Positions 23,301 through 35,291 of a DNA stretch of 64,000 nt are shown one piece after another. The notes beneath the pieces were generated by a model. It ran no database searches and was not told the DNA's origin. It saw only the letters and a list, made by a program, of their open reading frames with translations. Origin of the DNA: Astrothelium macrocarpum (Eukaryota; Ascomycota; Dothideomycetes; Trypetheliales; Trypetheliaceae); contig JAGEMR010000022.1 in the NCBI GenBank assembly GCA_021030915.1, positions 124,001 to 188,000 on the forward strand, written 5' to 3'. A program made the translations under genes and the position numbers. Each line of letters begins with the position of its first letter. Position 1 is the first letter of the stretch.

Positions 23301-24112
23301 TCAACGCGCTACTTATGATTTTGGCTCACTACAAGGTCATCAACGACAATAAAAGCCTACGTCTCGAAGAATACCTACGTCGTCGCGCTCGACTCCAACG
23401 TGTCGAAGAAGCGGTTCGGCGCAACGTTGTCATCGGCTTCTTCGATACAGTCTACTGGGGACGCAAATTCCGACGCAACATGGAAGGACGTAACCTGCGC
23501 AACATGACTGCAGTGCCACAATTCACCGTCCCCGAGATCTTTGTTGACGAAGACGGTGACTCCACACATGCACGACACCCACCAACAGGTGACGACGGCT
23601 ACGAACCCACAACCACATTCGTCCCCAGCCCGGTTCTGACTCCCCAAAACCGTGCGCCACCGACGGCACGCGGCCTCGCGCGCATCTCGCCCATCAGCCC
23701 CTCTGTGGCAAACGCACCAGATGACGCCAGCGCTGGAGGCGTAGAGGGACGCGCACGTTCAAGCTCGATCCAAATCTCGCCGTCGGCCTCACCCACACGA
23801 CCACACAGTCTGCAGGTATCGCCGCAGCTGACGCCCCGCCACCGCCCACAACCGTCAGAGGACTGGCAGTTTGCGGAAGCGTTGACGGGACCGTCAAGTC
23901 CGACGCACCACCGCCGCAGTCAGAGCCATCAAAACTATCTATATGGCGATGTTCTGGCGGCGGAAACGGATGATGCGAGACATGGTGGAGCGAGGAGTCG
24001 GGGGAATAGCAATGTCAGTGCGCAGGATGTGCTGGAGGTGTTGGATAATTCGGCGTGGGGAGAGAGTATTCGCAGGAGTTTTACGCTGAGACGGGGATCG
24101 CCTGGGAGGTGA
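17335..24112 (+). CDS. CCH1: Voltage-gated calcium channel alpha-1 subunit Cch1
   Basis: Five exons keep frame: 17335-20025, 20077-20380, 20429-20552, 20599-22978 and 23039-24112, giving 2190 residues, the usual size for fungal Cch1. A Ser/Pro-rich cytosolic N-terminus (about 360 residues) precedes four six-helix repeats. S4-type helices are clear in repeats I (MLACLRILRLLGL), II (FQILRIYRVVLAV) and III (FKALRALRLLNVS); repeat IV's equivalent (ALLLIPRNNQLDQL) has few charges. Pore loops read SANTF, STENW, SQEGW and MGEGW, so the filter positions are Asn700, Glu964, Glu1436 and Glu1726. An EF-hand-like stretch DPSGSGYISKE (about 1816-1826) follows repeat IV, then a long disordered tail. With Mid1 it forms the high-affinity plasma-membrane Ca2+ influx system feeding calcineurin signalling. 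Identity is certain; splice sites are inferred. Confidence 0.96.
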
Positions 24113-25765
24113 AGATGGCGTGAATATTCTGAGGCAAAGCAAGCAGTGAGGGTCGAAATGACTCTGGAGATGAGGATAATGCGACGAAAGCCTATTACGA
24201 GGCAGCCACCATTTTCTCAAACGGTCTTTCACGACATGGGCGATTGGGTTTAGAGGGAGGATCATAGAAGTCTATTTCTGGGAACGGGCCGGCATGAAAA
24301 AACGACTTTTGAAGGGCAAGGCGTTGGAGAAGTTCTGGAAGCATCGTCTTCCGAGGCATGCATCACCTTGCAGAATATTTCTTGTTACAATCGAAGCTCC
24401 TTGGCATCATCGTGCAGCAAAATCGAAGGCCACGAAAGCGGTCGCTGGGGGGAGGCACAGCTTCTTGCGCACGGCGTGTCAGCGCTTGTTTTGGGTGTTC
24501 GTGTGCGAGGCGCAATTTCGGGGAGCAATTTTTATGCTTGGGGGCGCGGGGCTCTGGGCATGGGACATGATACCAGAAGCATGGACAAGACGGTCGCAAC
24601 TGGGGAGTTACCAGTGTCTCTTCAATGTCTTTTCACGGCATTACCTAATACCTACCTGTCTTTGCTCCTATGATGATGCATAGCGGCTGGGCGGTCGTTA
24701 GAACTAGCTACACGAATTGTTCCTAATTCCATCAATCGAATTAATCAATCTTCAATCTGGCAAAATGAACAAAGGTCGCCGATCAGCAATCGGTTATCGA
24801 AAAGGGTCCAAGGTGCGAAGCCAATAACCGTGCGTCTGGCGTGGCTGTCTCACGTAGAGCAGGGCAATGGGAATCCTCAAACGCGCGAGCAGGGGCGCCG
24901 CCTTCCCCTGCCCGTCTCATCTGTGCCGCGTCGCGTGCATCATCTGGCAAACCTCCCTCCCTTCCCCAAACGCAGGGGTTTGTTGAGATCCCAGAGAATT
25001 TCCTCACGTACTCCTGCCTACCGGAAAGAGGCAGGCTCAAGCTCCTGATACGCGGCACAAGCCTTGTAAGCTGGCGCAATGAATGTAAGGTCCCGCTGCT
25101 TTGAAGAATGGGATGAAATCATAGCTTCCCGCACACTCTCTCCCCTGACGCCTGCTGTCCCGCTCGTCGTTCTTCGCCCTTAATATACATATGCCTGGAG
25201 ATCGTTTCTCTTTCCAGATTTCTCCTTTAGGCCAGCTTCGAGCAGCCGTGACCCTTTATTACACAACACCTCGTCGGTGCTTGTCGTACAGCTTTCCTTT
25301 TCCTTTTCCGCAGGTTCTATATTCACTTTCATATTCGTGCAGGTAGTGACCACACACACCTCCTGCTGCTTTCTCCTTCTCACATAGCGTTGACTGGGTC
25401 ACACTGCATACACCGGTGACTGTTTACCTGCTCAAACGCGGGAATTGAAATTTTTTCTTCATAAGATCCACTCTCCCGCTCTCTGCTTGTCGGAGACGGT
25501 TCCTTATCACACGACACATCCCAACGACACTCCTTTTATCACCAACTTTCTGACGCAGAGCTGAGCACTGCGGATCAACGCTCCTTTTTCCCAACAAACT
25601 TCAATTCTTGGACTTGCCGAGTGCAACTTCCTGTTATTGTTCAACGCGACTTTGGCTCTTTCACCGTCGGTTGCCTCAATCGAAAGCAACAATCGACCCC
25701 TCTTTCACCACAATAGCCTATTGAACTTTCCAAAAAGTCTTGTTCCTCAAGTCAACACCGCCAGA
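24113..25765. other. Long intergenic region, nothing recognised
   Basis: About 1.65 kb. Frames near 24294-24683 and 24783-25104 lack family features. The stretch 25100-25760 is pyrimidine-rich on the plus strand with many CT tracts, typical of a long fungal promoter and 5' UTR for the gene starting at 25766. Confidence 0.45.
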
Positions 25766-26203
25766 ATGCATCCCTCACGCATGTTGACCAACCAACTCCA
25801 CCGCATCCGCACCGTCTTCTCTCCTACCAACTCCTCCCGTGCCTCCACCACGTCCAAATCCCCGCTCTCCTCGTCGAGTAGCTACGTCGAGCCCACCACA
25901 GCCGGCGCTCCCCCGACGACCTCCCACTCCCAAAAAACCGACGCAGAGCTCGAGGCCGTCTCCCCCAACCTCAGCGCAACCTCAGACTTCTCCACACTGA
26001 GCGCCAGCCCATCCTTCACATCGAGCATCAACCAAGCCATCCTTGTGCGCCGCCGCCCGAGCAGCTTGGAGCTCGAGCTCGAGGAGGAGCGCCGCATGTT
26101 CGGCGGGCGCGCACCGTTCGTCATGGAGCCACGCCCGACAGATCCTTTGGACGTCAGCGTTGTGCCGATTGGCGGGATCGATGAGCTCATGCGCCGTCGC
26201 TGA
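25766..26203 (+). CDS. Short orphan protein, 145 residues
   Basis: Starts MHPSRMLTNQLHRIRTVF after a long CT-rich leader; a longer in-frame start at 25637 is possible but less likely. The middle is Ser/Thr-rich and low in complexity. The last third is more ordered: LELELEEERRMFGG, then FVMEPRPTDPL and a C-terminal VVPIGGIDELMRRR. The E-E-E-R-R...MEPRP arrangement recalls short conserved fungal orphans, but I cannot name a family or function. No signal peptide or membrane span. The leader and the biased composition suggest a real, perhaps highly expressed or stress-regulated gene; that is inference. Confidence 0.5.
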   Translation: MHPSRMLTNQLHRIRTVFSPTNSSRASTTSKSPLSSSSSYVEPTTAGAPPTTSHSQKTDAELEAVSPNLSATSDFSTLSASPSFTSSINQAILVRRRPSSLELELEEERRMFGGRAPFVMEPRPTDPLDVSVVPIGGIDELMRRR

Positions 26204-27535
26204 ACTTGCTCCCTCGCGAGCGTTCTCGGCTGTCACGCGTGTGTAGCAATACGCGTGGCTTGTTCTCGCTATGATGATGGCTTGCCCGGAGTGTGACGGC
26301 GAGCTCTGATGACGCATCTCGAATCTTACTGATACGGTTAATGGTGTTTGCTACTGGACCACCGCTACCCCACATCCACTGCCAGCGAGGAACTGCTTAT
26401 TTTCATGATGGATGGCGACTACTTTTTGATGCCCATCATTCACTGGAATCTTTGATGCTCTCTCTCTCTCTCTTTGCCTCTCTACTCGAGGCTTAGTTTT
26501 CAATGTTGCTTTTCTTCTTTCATAATTTCACTTCTCTACACTCGTTTCTACACTGGTTTTTACACTCGGGCGATTTTTTCCCTATGATACCATCACTCAC
26601 GCTGGAGTTATTATGGAGCATGATGACCATGCACACACATACATGCACGAACTGCCCTCATGAAGTCCAGCAGGGCTTGGCTGGTTTGGTAGACATACTG
26701 GGGTGGCCAATTGCGGTGGCTAAGTTATTAGCGGTTTACTGTAATAGAACCCCTTCTACTCGCTAGGTATCAGCCTTAGCTAGGATCTCGAGATAGAGAT
26801 CACTAATGAATCCAACATTTCTCTTTCCATCTAAACACGTTTCTGCTTTTAAAAGTCCACGCTTTAGTGTCTGTGAACCCAATGAACCCAGAGCGACCCT
26901 GAGCGAACCGCTCGAGTGAGTTAGATGTAATGAGTATACGCTTCACTCCACCTTTTCAATGCTGCATTTTGCATTATCAGTCTGACCAGGTGAAATATAG
27001 AACAGCCATACAGCTTCTGAACACTGCATGAGGCGGCATGCTGCACTTTGTCAACAGAAGACCGACTCTTCGAGTGTTGGTCAGAAACCTACAGTATGCC
27101 CAAGACACGATTATACAGTACGTACCCACGCGTTTAGAGTCATAGCTGGACACCAATGACGATTGCAGAAACAATGTTTACAGCCGGGCACATGACGCGC
27201 TAAGGGGGAAACGCTTTGCCTGTTCCTGGCCAGTTGTTGAGCGTGGTTTCCATGACGCTAATCCAATTTAGTTGGCGCCCGCGACCCCTTTCTCAGCCTA
27301 CGACTCCACAACTTAGGAATGCCCTCTACACACATTCTCCCTCAGTCAACCGCCATTCATTACTGACCACACTCCTTATCCGCAGTTGCCATCTTGCACT
27401 GCTCTACGCTCATTTAGGTGCATAGCATCATATAGTCGATCTTCCAGGGCCATCTAAGCCATTTCGCTATATTTACCTCCTTTTGTTTCTCAATCTAACC
27501 AAACGCGAAACTTTTGCATTAATACTAGCACCACA
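26204..27535. other. Intergenic region with a short CT microsatellite
   Basis: No coding region recognised. A (CT)7-8 run is at about 26458-26473. CT-rich sequence just upstream of 27536 fits the promoter and leader of the glucanase gene. Confidence 0.45.
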
Positions 27536-28568
27536 ATGCGTGCCTCTACCATTGCCGCGGCTCTTGCAGCAGCAGCTCCCGTTGCTGTCCTTGCACAGAA
27601 TCCACATGCTCTCGGTGCTCAGCTCGGTTTCGCTCTGGGCACGAAGCTCGCTGATGGCAGTTGTAAATACACGGCAGACTATGAAAAAGATTTCGATGCC
27701 ATCTCTAGTCAATCTGGCAGCAAGATCGTCCGTGGATACTCTGCAACAGATTGCAACTTTGCTCAACAGATTCTGCCTGCTGCACAGAATCGAGGCTTTC
27801 AAGTCATCCTAGGCATTTGGTATGCACCCTCCCGAATTTTTCAACGATGACAGACAAGATTCAAGTCACCTAACACTCCGAATCTACAGGCCCGATGAAC
27901 CCTCTTCCTTCGCCGCCGACAACGCCGCCGTCCAACAATACGCCAACCAATACGCCTCCGCCGTCTACGCCGTCACCGTCGGCTCCGAAACGCTGTACCG
28001 CGGCAACTTCACGGGGCCCGAGCTCCTCTCCAAGATCAACACCGTCAAATCCGGCCTGCCCAGCCACATCAAGGTCGGCACGGCGGACTCGTGGAACAAG
28101 TACGCCGACGGCACCGCGGATGCCCTCGTCACCGGCGGCGTCGACATCCTGCTCATCAACGCCTTCGCCTACTGGCAGGACGAGACGGTCGAGCAGGCCA
28201 CGGGCGCACACAACGTCTACTTCCAGGACTTGTCGCAGGCCATCAATCACATCCAGAAGCTCGCGGGCTCGACGACGTCCATTGAGATCTGGAATGGCGA
28301 GACCGGGTGGCCGACGACCGGCGGCACCGCGTATGGTGTTGCCCAGGCCAACACTGCGTGGGCTGCCGAGTACTATGCCAAGAGCGTGTGTGGCATGTTG
28401 GCGTGGGGTGTGGGCGTGTTTTACTTTGAGGCCTTTGATGAGAGCTGGAAGCCGGATTCCGTGGGGGATAATGGACAGGCGGAGGATGAGAAGCATTGGG
28501 GTGCTATGGATGCGAATCGTAATTTGAAGCCGGGGTTCTCGCTTGAGTGCAATTACCTTGATTGGTAA
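27536..28568 (+). CDS. Secreted GH17 glucan 1,3-beta-glucosidase/transferase (Bgl2-like)
   Basis: Two exons, 27536-27819 and 27890-28568, join across a 70-base intron (GGCATTTG|gtatgc ... ctacag|GCCC) to give 320 residues, about the 313 of yeast Bgl2. A signal peptide MRASTIAAALAAAAPVAVLA precedes the mature start QNPHALGAQLG. The (beta/alpha)8 fold shows both catalytic glutamates: the acid/base in AVTVGSETLYR and the nucleophile in WNGETGWPTTG. Conserved GVFYFEAFDESWK and a C-terminal CNYLDW are present. There is no GPI signal or Ser/Thr stalk, so the enzyme is probably secreted or loosely wall-bound and remodels cell-wall beta-1,3-glucan. The sharp rise in GC content in exon 2, relative to its flanks, is codon bias and suggests strong expression. 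Confidence 0.95.
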
Positions 28569-30420
28569 AATGGGCTAATGACCGGGGGGATCTGTCACGC
28601 AAGGAGGGTGTTTGTGGTTGGTGTATAGTGTTTGGTTGGCGAGTGGATATATTTTTCTTCGTTCTTGGCATCCCATTCAGGATATGACGGTATTGCTCAT
28701 TGATTCTTCTGGGTCCTGTTGATAATAGAACGGGCTCCAAGCAGCTTGGCAATATGATTGACATTTTCAAGACCTTGATCTGCACACGAATTCATCTTTA
28801 CGCATGTGCCTTGGTTCAATGCAGGCAATCTCATGGCATCATTCGATAAATGTATAGATAACGTGGTCTCTGATTGCCACTTTTTGAAGGAGGGGGGTGG
28901 AAGACTGCGGAGTTATTTACAGGATAGTATCACCAATGGTTGCAAGAGCAAATTAGACGAATCTTTGGAGCACCAGTTGAGTTGTGGGAGAATGGCACGT
29001 CATTTATCGAATGAGAGTCCGCAATGAACAGGTCTCTCAACCCGGTAAATGCTGTAGACTGAGACAGTTCTGATATTAAGAGAATCTCGACCGGCAAACG
29101 AGACGGACAGGGCTACGTTGGGTCTTTTTCTGTATTTGTAACTAAGATCGGGAGGAACAGACTTCTGCAGTTGAATCTTAGCTCGTTGAATTGAACAGGT
29201 AACCACTACCTTTATACTTCCGGTCTACTACATAAATGAGGCTCGACCTGGGCCCGGGAAGTCGCTCCCAATTAAGCAGCAAGTCAGTACAGTGTTCAAA
29301 CGATGCAAAGGTCTTCGCGGGGGCCAAGTCCAACTCGGCGTAACACGATCCGTTGGCCAGAACAACTTGGTCATGGCGTTTCTATTTGAACACAACTCTA
29401 GAAGCGCAAGTCCACATCCTGCAAATTATGATTCTGACATCATTCAGGCGGACTCTAGTGTCCTGCAGGACGTCTACACGCACCGGCAAAGACAGGAATC
29501 CCCACGAGCAACTTCGGCCTTGTCTGAGACATTTTGACAGAAACAAAAATGCCGCAATTTGATGCACCTTGCTCAACTTTCTCTGCCCTTTGCGAGGCAC
29601 CAGAGTTGTGTGCAGCCTTTCTGCAGTCGATTGGGAAGAGTGCTAGAAGGTCAACTAAGGAGAAGCGGAGATGCCGATCGCTTGGATATCTAGACATCAT
29701 ATCACGTTATGTTTGATGACCGGCTTGTGAGCGGCCTTGAAAAACATCAACATTCGGCCATAGATGAGCTACATTTCAACAAAAGGTTGCAAATCGCAGG
29801 ATATCAACCAGCTGCTGACAATGTTTTCGAGGGACTGTACGTGGGCCATTCAGAGCGACATGGGCGGACCTTCACCGGTGCTGCGCCCATCAAGAGCAGG
29901 CGGATGGACCATGGGCTGAAATGATGAGACCAATCAGTTGAATCGCACATTGGAGCATAAAAAAAGACGCCGCACTCTGGAGCTATTGATTCTGAACAAC
30001 TCTGTGAGTCACAAGACGAACCTTAACAGATCTTGGATCAATGAACCGGAAGCAGCAGAAACCAAAAGACCAAAGCTAATTAGCTGGAATGAAAGTCTAA
30101 GAAAAGGCGAGATGTAAAGCAAGGATGAGATGGATTTAGCTAACGACGTGTTCTCAATTCCAACAAAGCGCATTCTGGAAGCATTTGGATCAATTGTAAG
30201 CCTAACATGGGAGTTTCGAGGCTCCTTTTCATGCAAAAGGCCGATGTAAGTACAGAACCTAGCATTTTCTGTCCTCTACTAGCCATCGCATATATGATTC
30301 ACCGGAATCATCAAGACAAGTACAGATCCGTGAAAGTCTCAAATATGTATATAAGCTCTGGCACTATCCACTATTGCTTTTATCTCTAGGAAAAAAAGAG
30401 AGATTCTGTTCAACTTTGCC
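28569..30420. other. Gene-poor interval
   Basis: About 1.85 kb with only short frames on either strand and no family resemblance. No repeat or RNA gene recognised. Confidence 0.4.
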
Positions 30421-32612
30421 ATGAAAAATCTCGGGTTTATTTCTTTGATCATCGCCATCTCTTTCTTTTCCAAGGCATTCTGCATCACACGAGAATATCT
30501 GGACGATGGCTCGGTCGTGCTCAACCTTACGAAGCGAGGTGACATCCAACCGCGAGCCGTCAAATTCATCGGCTGGGAAGGTTGTGGTGACAATCAGGAC
30601 GATATCATAAATGCATGGGAAGGTATGCTAGCAATGGCAAAAAAGGTAAAAGGCAATATCAATTTCGAGGAAGATGTAAGCGCCTCCTTAGCACGAATGC
30701 GCTCATTGAGCTGACGCACAAAAGGTAGCTACAGACTTTTTAGGAGACTCAAGAGAAAACACTGAATACCAATCGAATATTGAAGGTGGGTTCACAAAGA
30801 GTCAGAGTCCAATGTGCCCGCCTCTTTCTAACAAAATAAAGCTATCATCGAGAATGTCGCAACTTGGGAACAAGGCGGTCTCCTGTCTTGGTCACTTCAC
30901 ATGCGGTGTGACGATTATCTGAGGGAACGCGGGCCCGAGTGTCCCAAAGGAACGCAACGACCCGACAAAAAGAAATGTGGGTGCGAGCAGTGTGATGTTT
31001 GGATTTTAACTAACGTACAACCAGGCGGAAGCCGCTGCTGGCAACCGCGTAAAGACAGTTCTGGGGTTGTGAAAAGCTGGGATTACAACGCAAGGGCATA
31101 CACCACAAACGTACGAGGATGCTGTCCTGTTGCGACGATCAATTTCTGCCCTGGGTGGTTCGCCATGCAAACGTGTGATGCTGCATATAACCGCTGGTCT
31201 GGTAGCCCGGTAGAGAGTGAAAAATTAAATCTCTTCAACTACCTATGTAAAGGTCAGACGCTTATTGCCCTATTCAGAGTATCTACTTATCTTTTGGAGC
31301 AGAGGAAGCATTGATGCATGAGCTATTCCACGTCGATGCCAACTGGGAAAAAGTATCGCCAAGTACTGGTCATGTTTACGACAGGAAGATCAAGATATAC
31401 GACCATTCTGACCGAGGCAAGATCATACCAGTCATGGCTTATGGTCCATTATACGCGAAGGTTTTGGCACGGTGGACCCAGAACACGGGCTTGTATGTAG
31501 CTACAAACGGTACACTGGCGCACGTTTCCCTACTAGCTTCTTGGATATGGCTAATATGCATCTTTGCAGCGGATAACCTTGCATTGTACGTCTTGGCGAA
31601 ATGGATCAAAATGAAGGGGAACTTCTACACAAAAGATCCTGAAACAGATGAGCAGCCTCAAGGCCCACCTTTTCATAGGAAATTCCCGATCAAGCAAGCC
31701 TCCAATATTTCGAGACGCGTCGATGGACCAGCGGTAGCTGGCTTTCCGATCGAGATCATCGATGGACAAGTTGCAGAGGGTCCTCCTGCCATCCTGGCTG
31801 CGGCTTTGAACGTCAACGTCTCGCAGGTTCAGAGCGTGAACACAAACCTCACCGCAGACTGTGACGACCTCGCCATCGGCCCCAACAACAGCACCGTCTG
31901 CAACGGCGACGCCAACAACCAGCCTCTCAACCTAAACGCATCCATCACCGCCACAGCCTCCCCTTCGCCAACTCCCACCGTCTCCCCACCCACCTGCTCC
32001 GGCCTCTCCGACCGCAAATACATCGCGCAACCGGATCTCGACGCCATCATCTCCTCCTTCTGCACCGCGGCCGTCGCGCAGGGCCAGCAAGACACCGACT
32101 CCGGCTCCATCGTGCGCACCTACTACACCGGCACCGTCGAGCAGATCAACCTCTCCGTCGACTGGCCCCCGGGGCAGCCCATCTTCAGCGAGTCCGACTG
32201 CAACGCCCACCTCGGCCGCATCTCCGCGGGCTGCGATGGCAACGAGCCGAACAACCCGATGGACTGGAAGGGCGGCGGAACGCAGGCTGTCGATGGTGAT
32301 GGGAGCGGCTCGGGCTTCCTGTACCATATCACGCCGATAGCGTTGCGCCAGCCGTTCATGACGAGTCCGTGGGCGAACCTGCAGTGCTCGAATCTGAAGT
32401 TCTGGCTGGGCGGGGCCGGGTTCGCGAATAACGATTCGGGAAGCGATTTGGAGACGCAGTTCAATGGCTGTTCGGGCTCAAGTTACGGGTTTAGTTATGG
32501 GTTGGGTAATGATGGGCGGGAGTGGACGTTCACGGGATGGATGGGACCAGGACAGGGGAATTGTGTACATGATGCCATCATTGCTGCAGGGGGCCCGTCG
32601 GTGTCGTGTTAG
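30421..32612 (+). CDS. Secreted zincin-like metallopeptidase with extra C-terminal domain
   Basis: Five exons fit: 30421-30675, 30725-30785, 30842 to 31246 or 31252, 31300 or 31303 to 31509, and 31570-32612; the third intron has two frame-keeping options. A signal peptide (MKNLGFISLIIAISFFSKAF) opens the protein. A Cys-rich region follows (CGCEQCDVWIL; GCCPVATINFCPGWF). Next comes the zinc-site helix EALMHELFHVD with an HExxH motif, and downstream VMAYGPLYAKVLAR and NADNLALYVLAKWI, the pattern of fungal deuterolysin/Lys-endopeptidase-like zincins. The last 250 residues form a second domain (CSGLSDRKYIAQPDLD ... WAGLQCSN-like ... CVHDAI) seen at the ends of other fungal secreted proteins, linked by a Ser/Thr/Pro stretch. 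It probably degrades extracellular protein. Peptidase activity is inferred from the HExxH only. Confidence 0.72.
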
Positions 32613-33065
32613 ATTTCTTTTTACGAGGTGTGTTTCAGGCGCTTCATTTCTTCGTCTTCTGTCTTGTCATCGCTTGTGAATCTTGCACGCTGAGTACCAG
32701 ACCACGAAGTCATCTGTTATCTAACTCTCCTCTTTGGACGCGTTGAGCCTGTCAGGTCGAAACATCGCTACTATTACGGTCGGATTTTGTAGACGTCGCC
32801 CAACCACAAGAACGCATTAGATACCTGAGGCTCAGTATGTAATTTCTTGGCACATTGGCCACGATCGTGAAGGCACACGCAGTAGGACCGTGCACATGAG
32901 AGAACTGCCTGCGCCCAGCCACACCAGCATAGCCACGTAGAGAAACTGTAACATACCTACGGTAGGTAGCTGAAGGCCTGCACCTGGCTCTTTATCACAA
33001 AGTCATCGTCCGTTTCGATTCGTTCTGATCTCCTGTTTGATCTCGTGTCTTTGAAATTTTGCCAA
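32613..33065. other. Intergenic region, nothing recognised
   Basis: About 450 bases of 3' flank and upstream sequence without a supported feature. Confidence 0.4.
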
Positions 33066-35291
33066 ATGAGTTTGACTCCTGCACCCGCCAATGGTGGTGG
33101 AAGATTCCCGCAGCAGGGCAGCATAGACTGAGTCAGCCTTTCAAAAGAAACAGTTGGATTTTCCGTGCAAGTGCTTTCACAACTTGCGCGAGGGGGAGTG
33201 CATCCGTACACGTTAGTAGTTGCTCAACATGTTGGTACAAACTTTCAGCTATCATCTGTCGGTCGCAAGAATTTTGAAAATGCCCTCAAACAGCTCAAAG
33301 CATTCGGTGCACTCAACGACCTTCTTCGATTCGGATTCTGCGTCGAATGCCTTCCAAGGCTACTAAGTACAACAGAGCAAGGTATGATTTGCTCAGCGAT
33401 ATGTGCGACATTGTCAGAATACTACCATGAAGATGTGGCAGCGGGGATTCTCGACGAAATGGCGAAACTCACACACTTGCCAGAAGAATTTACTCCATCA
33501 AGGATGGAATGGCGTAGTCTCCTTAGAGCCTTCCAAGGAGTCGTATCCACGACTGAGCTCCCACTTATCATCAGCCAGCTCGCAAAACTCATGACACACT
33601 ATTCGGCTGCGGGCATTCAGTGTCCCAGATTATCGGAACGAGCAGATGCTGCCTTTGTGGCGAAAGTATTACAAGCTCTCGGGGCTGTATCTCGAAATGA
33701 GCTTACATCGGTGAAGATCACAGGAAACCAATATGATTTGGCCTGGATTGCAGCAGTTTCATATTGGCTGCTCCACTTACGTACTACCTTTACGGTAATA
33801 GTAGCGTCCGGTGATCAAGCTGTCATCCACTCTAATTGCAGGGATGAAGACGCACAAGTACGAATAGTTTACACAACAGAGAACACCCTAGTGGATCAGC
33901 AGCTTGAAGCTGTTGGTACTTTCCAACTAACAAATGGAAAGAGCTTGGTAAAAACAGGCGGTGGAGTCAGCATTATAGGTCGTGTCGAATGGAAGAATTG
34001 TTTATCAGTAACTTTTCGAGTCTCCTTCATTCAGCTTTTGGAAGTGAGTCCGACTGTTGGAAGTATTTTTGGCAGCATAGCTCGTATTCTTGAGGGATTT
34101 CGAGGGGAGATTCCAGATCAAATCAACTACTCTCCGAAAGGCGGTGGTTCTGGATATCCTTATGGTAAAGACTTAGTTCAATATTTGGTGCACCAGTTTC
34201 CTGAGCTCTTAGTTTTCCGACCCTTCATGGAAAGAGCGGTTACAGCTAGCTGTATTGATGCGCAAAACGAACTCCAAGCCGAGGTCTCATTGCTACGGTC
34301 GACTTGCGCATGCGAGAGTTGCCTGCATCCTCCTTGTGAGGATTTTCTTCACCAACCTTTTACAATACCAGACTGCCTCCTGTCGCTCGTTGGGACTATT
34401 ATTGTCCTGGGGCGTCTCCTTGCGCGTACTGGTGTTGCCGATGGACTATTCCCAACCATCCATGGGTTGGAAGAGTTCCACCAACAGCAAAGTAGGAAGA
34501 GAATGTTTCTCCCAAAATCTCCAAAGTATGATCAATCCCACCAGCTGTGGCCAAATGACTTTAGACCCAAGAACTTTCACGGGCTTATGCTTCAAGATTT
34601 TCAGGATCCTAGAGGGACGATCAGTGATGTTTTGTTGGTGTTTTGCGGCCGGGATGTGAAGAATAGCATCGACAAAACCGCCAGTGCTCATTCCCATTCC
34701 GGTATATGTGTCTACTTAAATAGTCTTTGTGAAATGCCTGATCCGGACGCTAATATGATTTACTTACATGTTATATCTGGTCAAATTGTGTACCGGCTCA
34801 AACAGTACAATAAAATTTTCAGTTATCCAGTGACGCCATATACGATCAACGATATCATCGATGGCTCCTGGGACGTTTCACTTCTCGTTACCCCGGAGAT
34901 AGGTGGATTAGAAGTTAAATACCAGGCCAGGAGTCGGAACAAAATCATTGCATTCGGTCCCTATTATGTCACAAAGGCATTAGAAAGTCTTACTTACACA
35001 CGTCGTTGTCCACAATTCGGCTATGCCGAGGAGTTCGTTTCATCCCAGACGATAATTTCAGACTCATGTCAAGTACTGAAATTTCGTGGAAGGGACATTA
35101 CGATTTTGTCCGGAGACAAAACTTTGGCATGCATGGGTTCGGTGAAGGAGGTTTTAAAAGACCCTGTTATTTTCGGACAAAACTGCTGCCTTGATTGCTG
35201 TCTTCGACTTGTGAATGAGAGACACCATGACGCAACACGTGTCAATATTTTCCAAGATCCGGGCTGGGGCGATTTGAGCACCATTAGGTAA
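33066..35291 (+). CDS. Large fungal orphan protein with in-frame TGA at codon 22 (possible pseudogene)
   Basis: From an ATG at 33066 the frame reads MSLTPAPANGGGRFPQQGSID, meets TGA at 33129-33131, and continues in the same frame with VSLSKETVGFSVQVLSQLAR for another 700 codons to TAA at 35289-35291. Apart from a GTG at 33165, the downstream part has no early start codon: the first internal Met is over 70 codons further on. It belongs to a group of long, uncharacterised filamentous-ascomycete proteins (landmarks GGVHPYTLVVAQHVG, SPTVGSIFGSIARILEG, CACESC with CLHPPC). No enzyme motif, signal peptide or clear membrane helix is visible. A 66-base intron removing the stop (from the GTGG at about 33093 to the CAG before TTGGATTT) keeps frame but would delete VSLSKE. 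Either a recent nonsense mutation, readthrough, a sequence error or that intron explains it. Confidence 0.6.

Noticed and set aside
24294..24683. 129-codon plus-strand frame
   Set aside because: Composition is rich in Arg/His/Trp/Cys, with two overlapping frames of equal quality and no splice support. Treated as chance.
27870..28496. 208-codon minus-strand frame and 210-codon plus-strand frame over the GH17 gene
   Set aside because: Both overlap a certain GH17 exon in other frames. They result from strong third-position GC bias.
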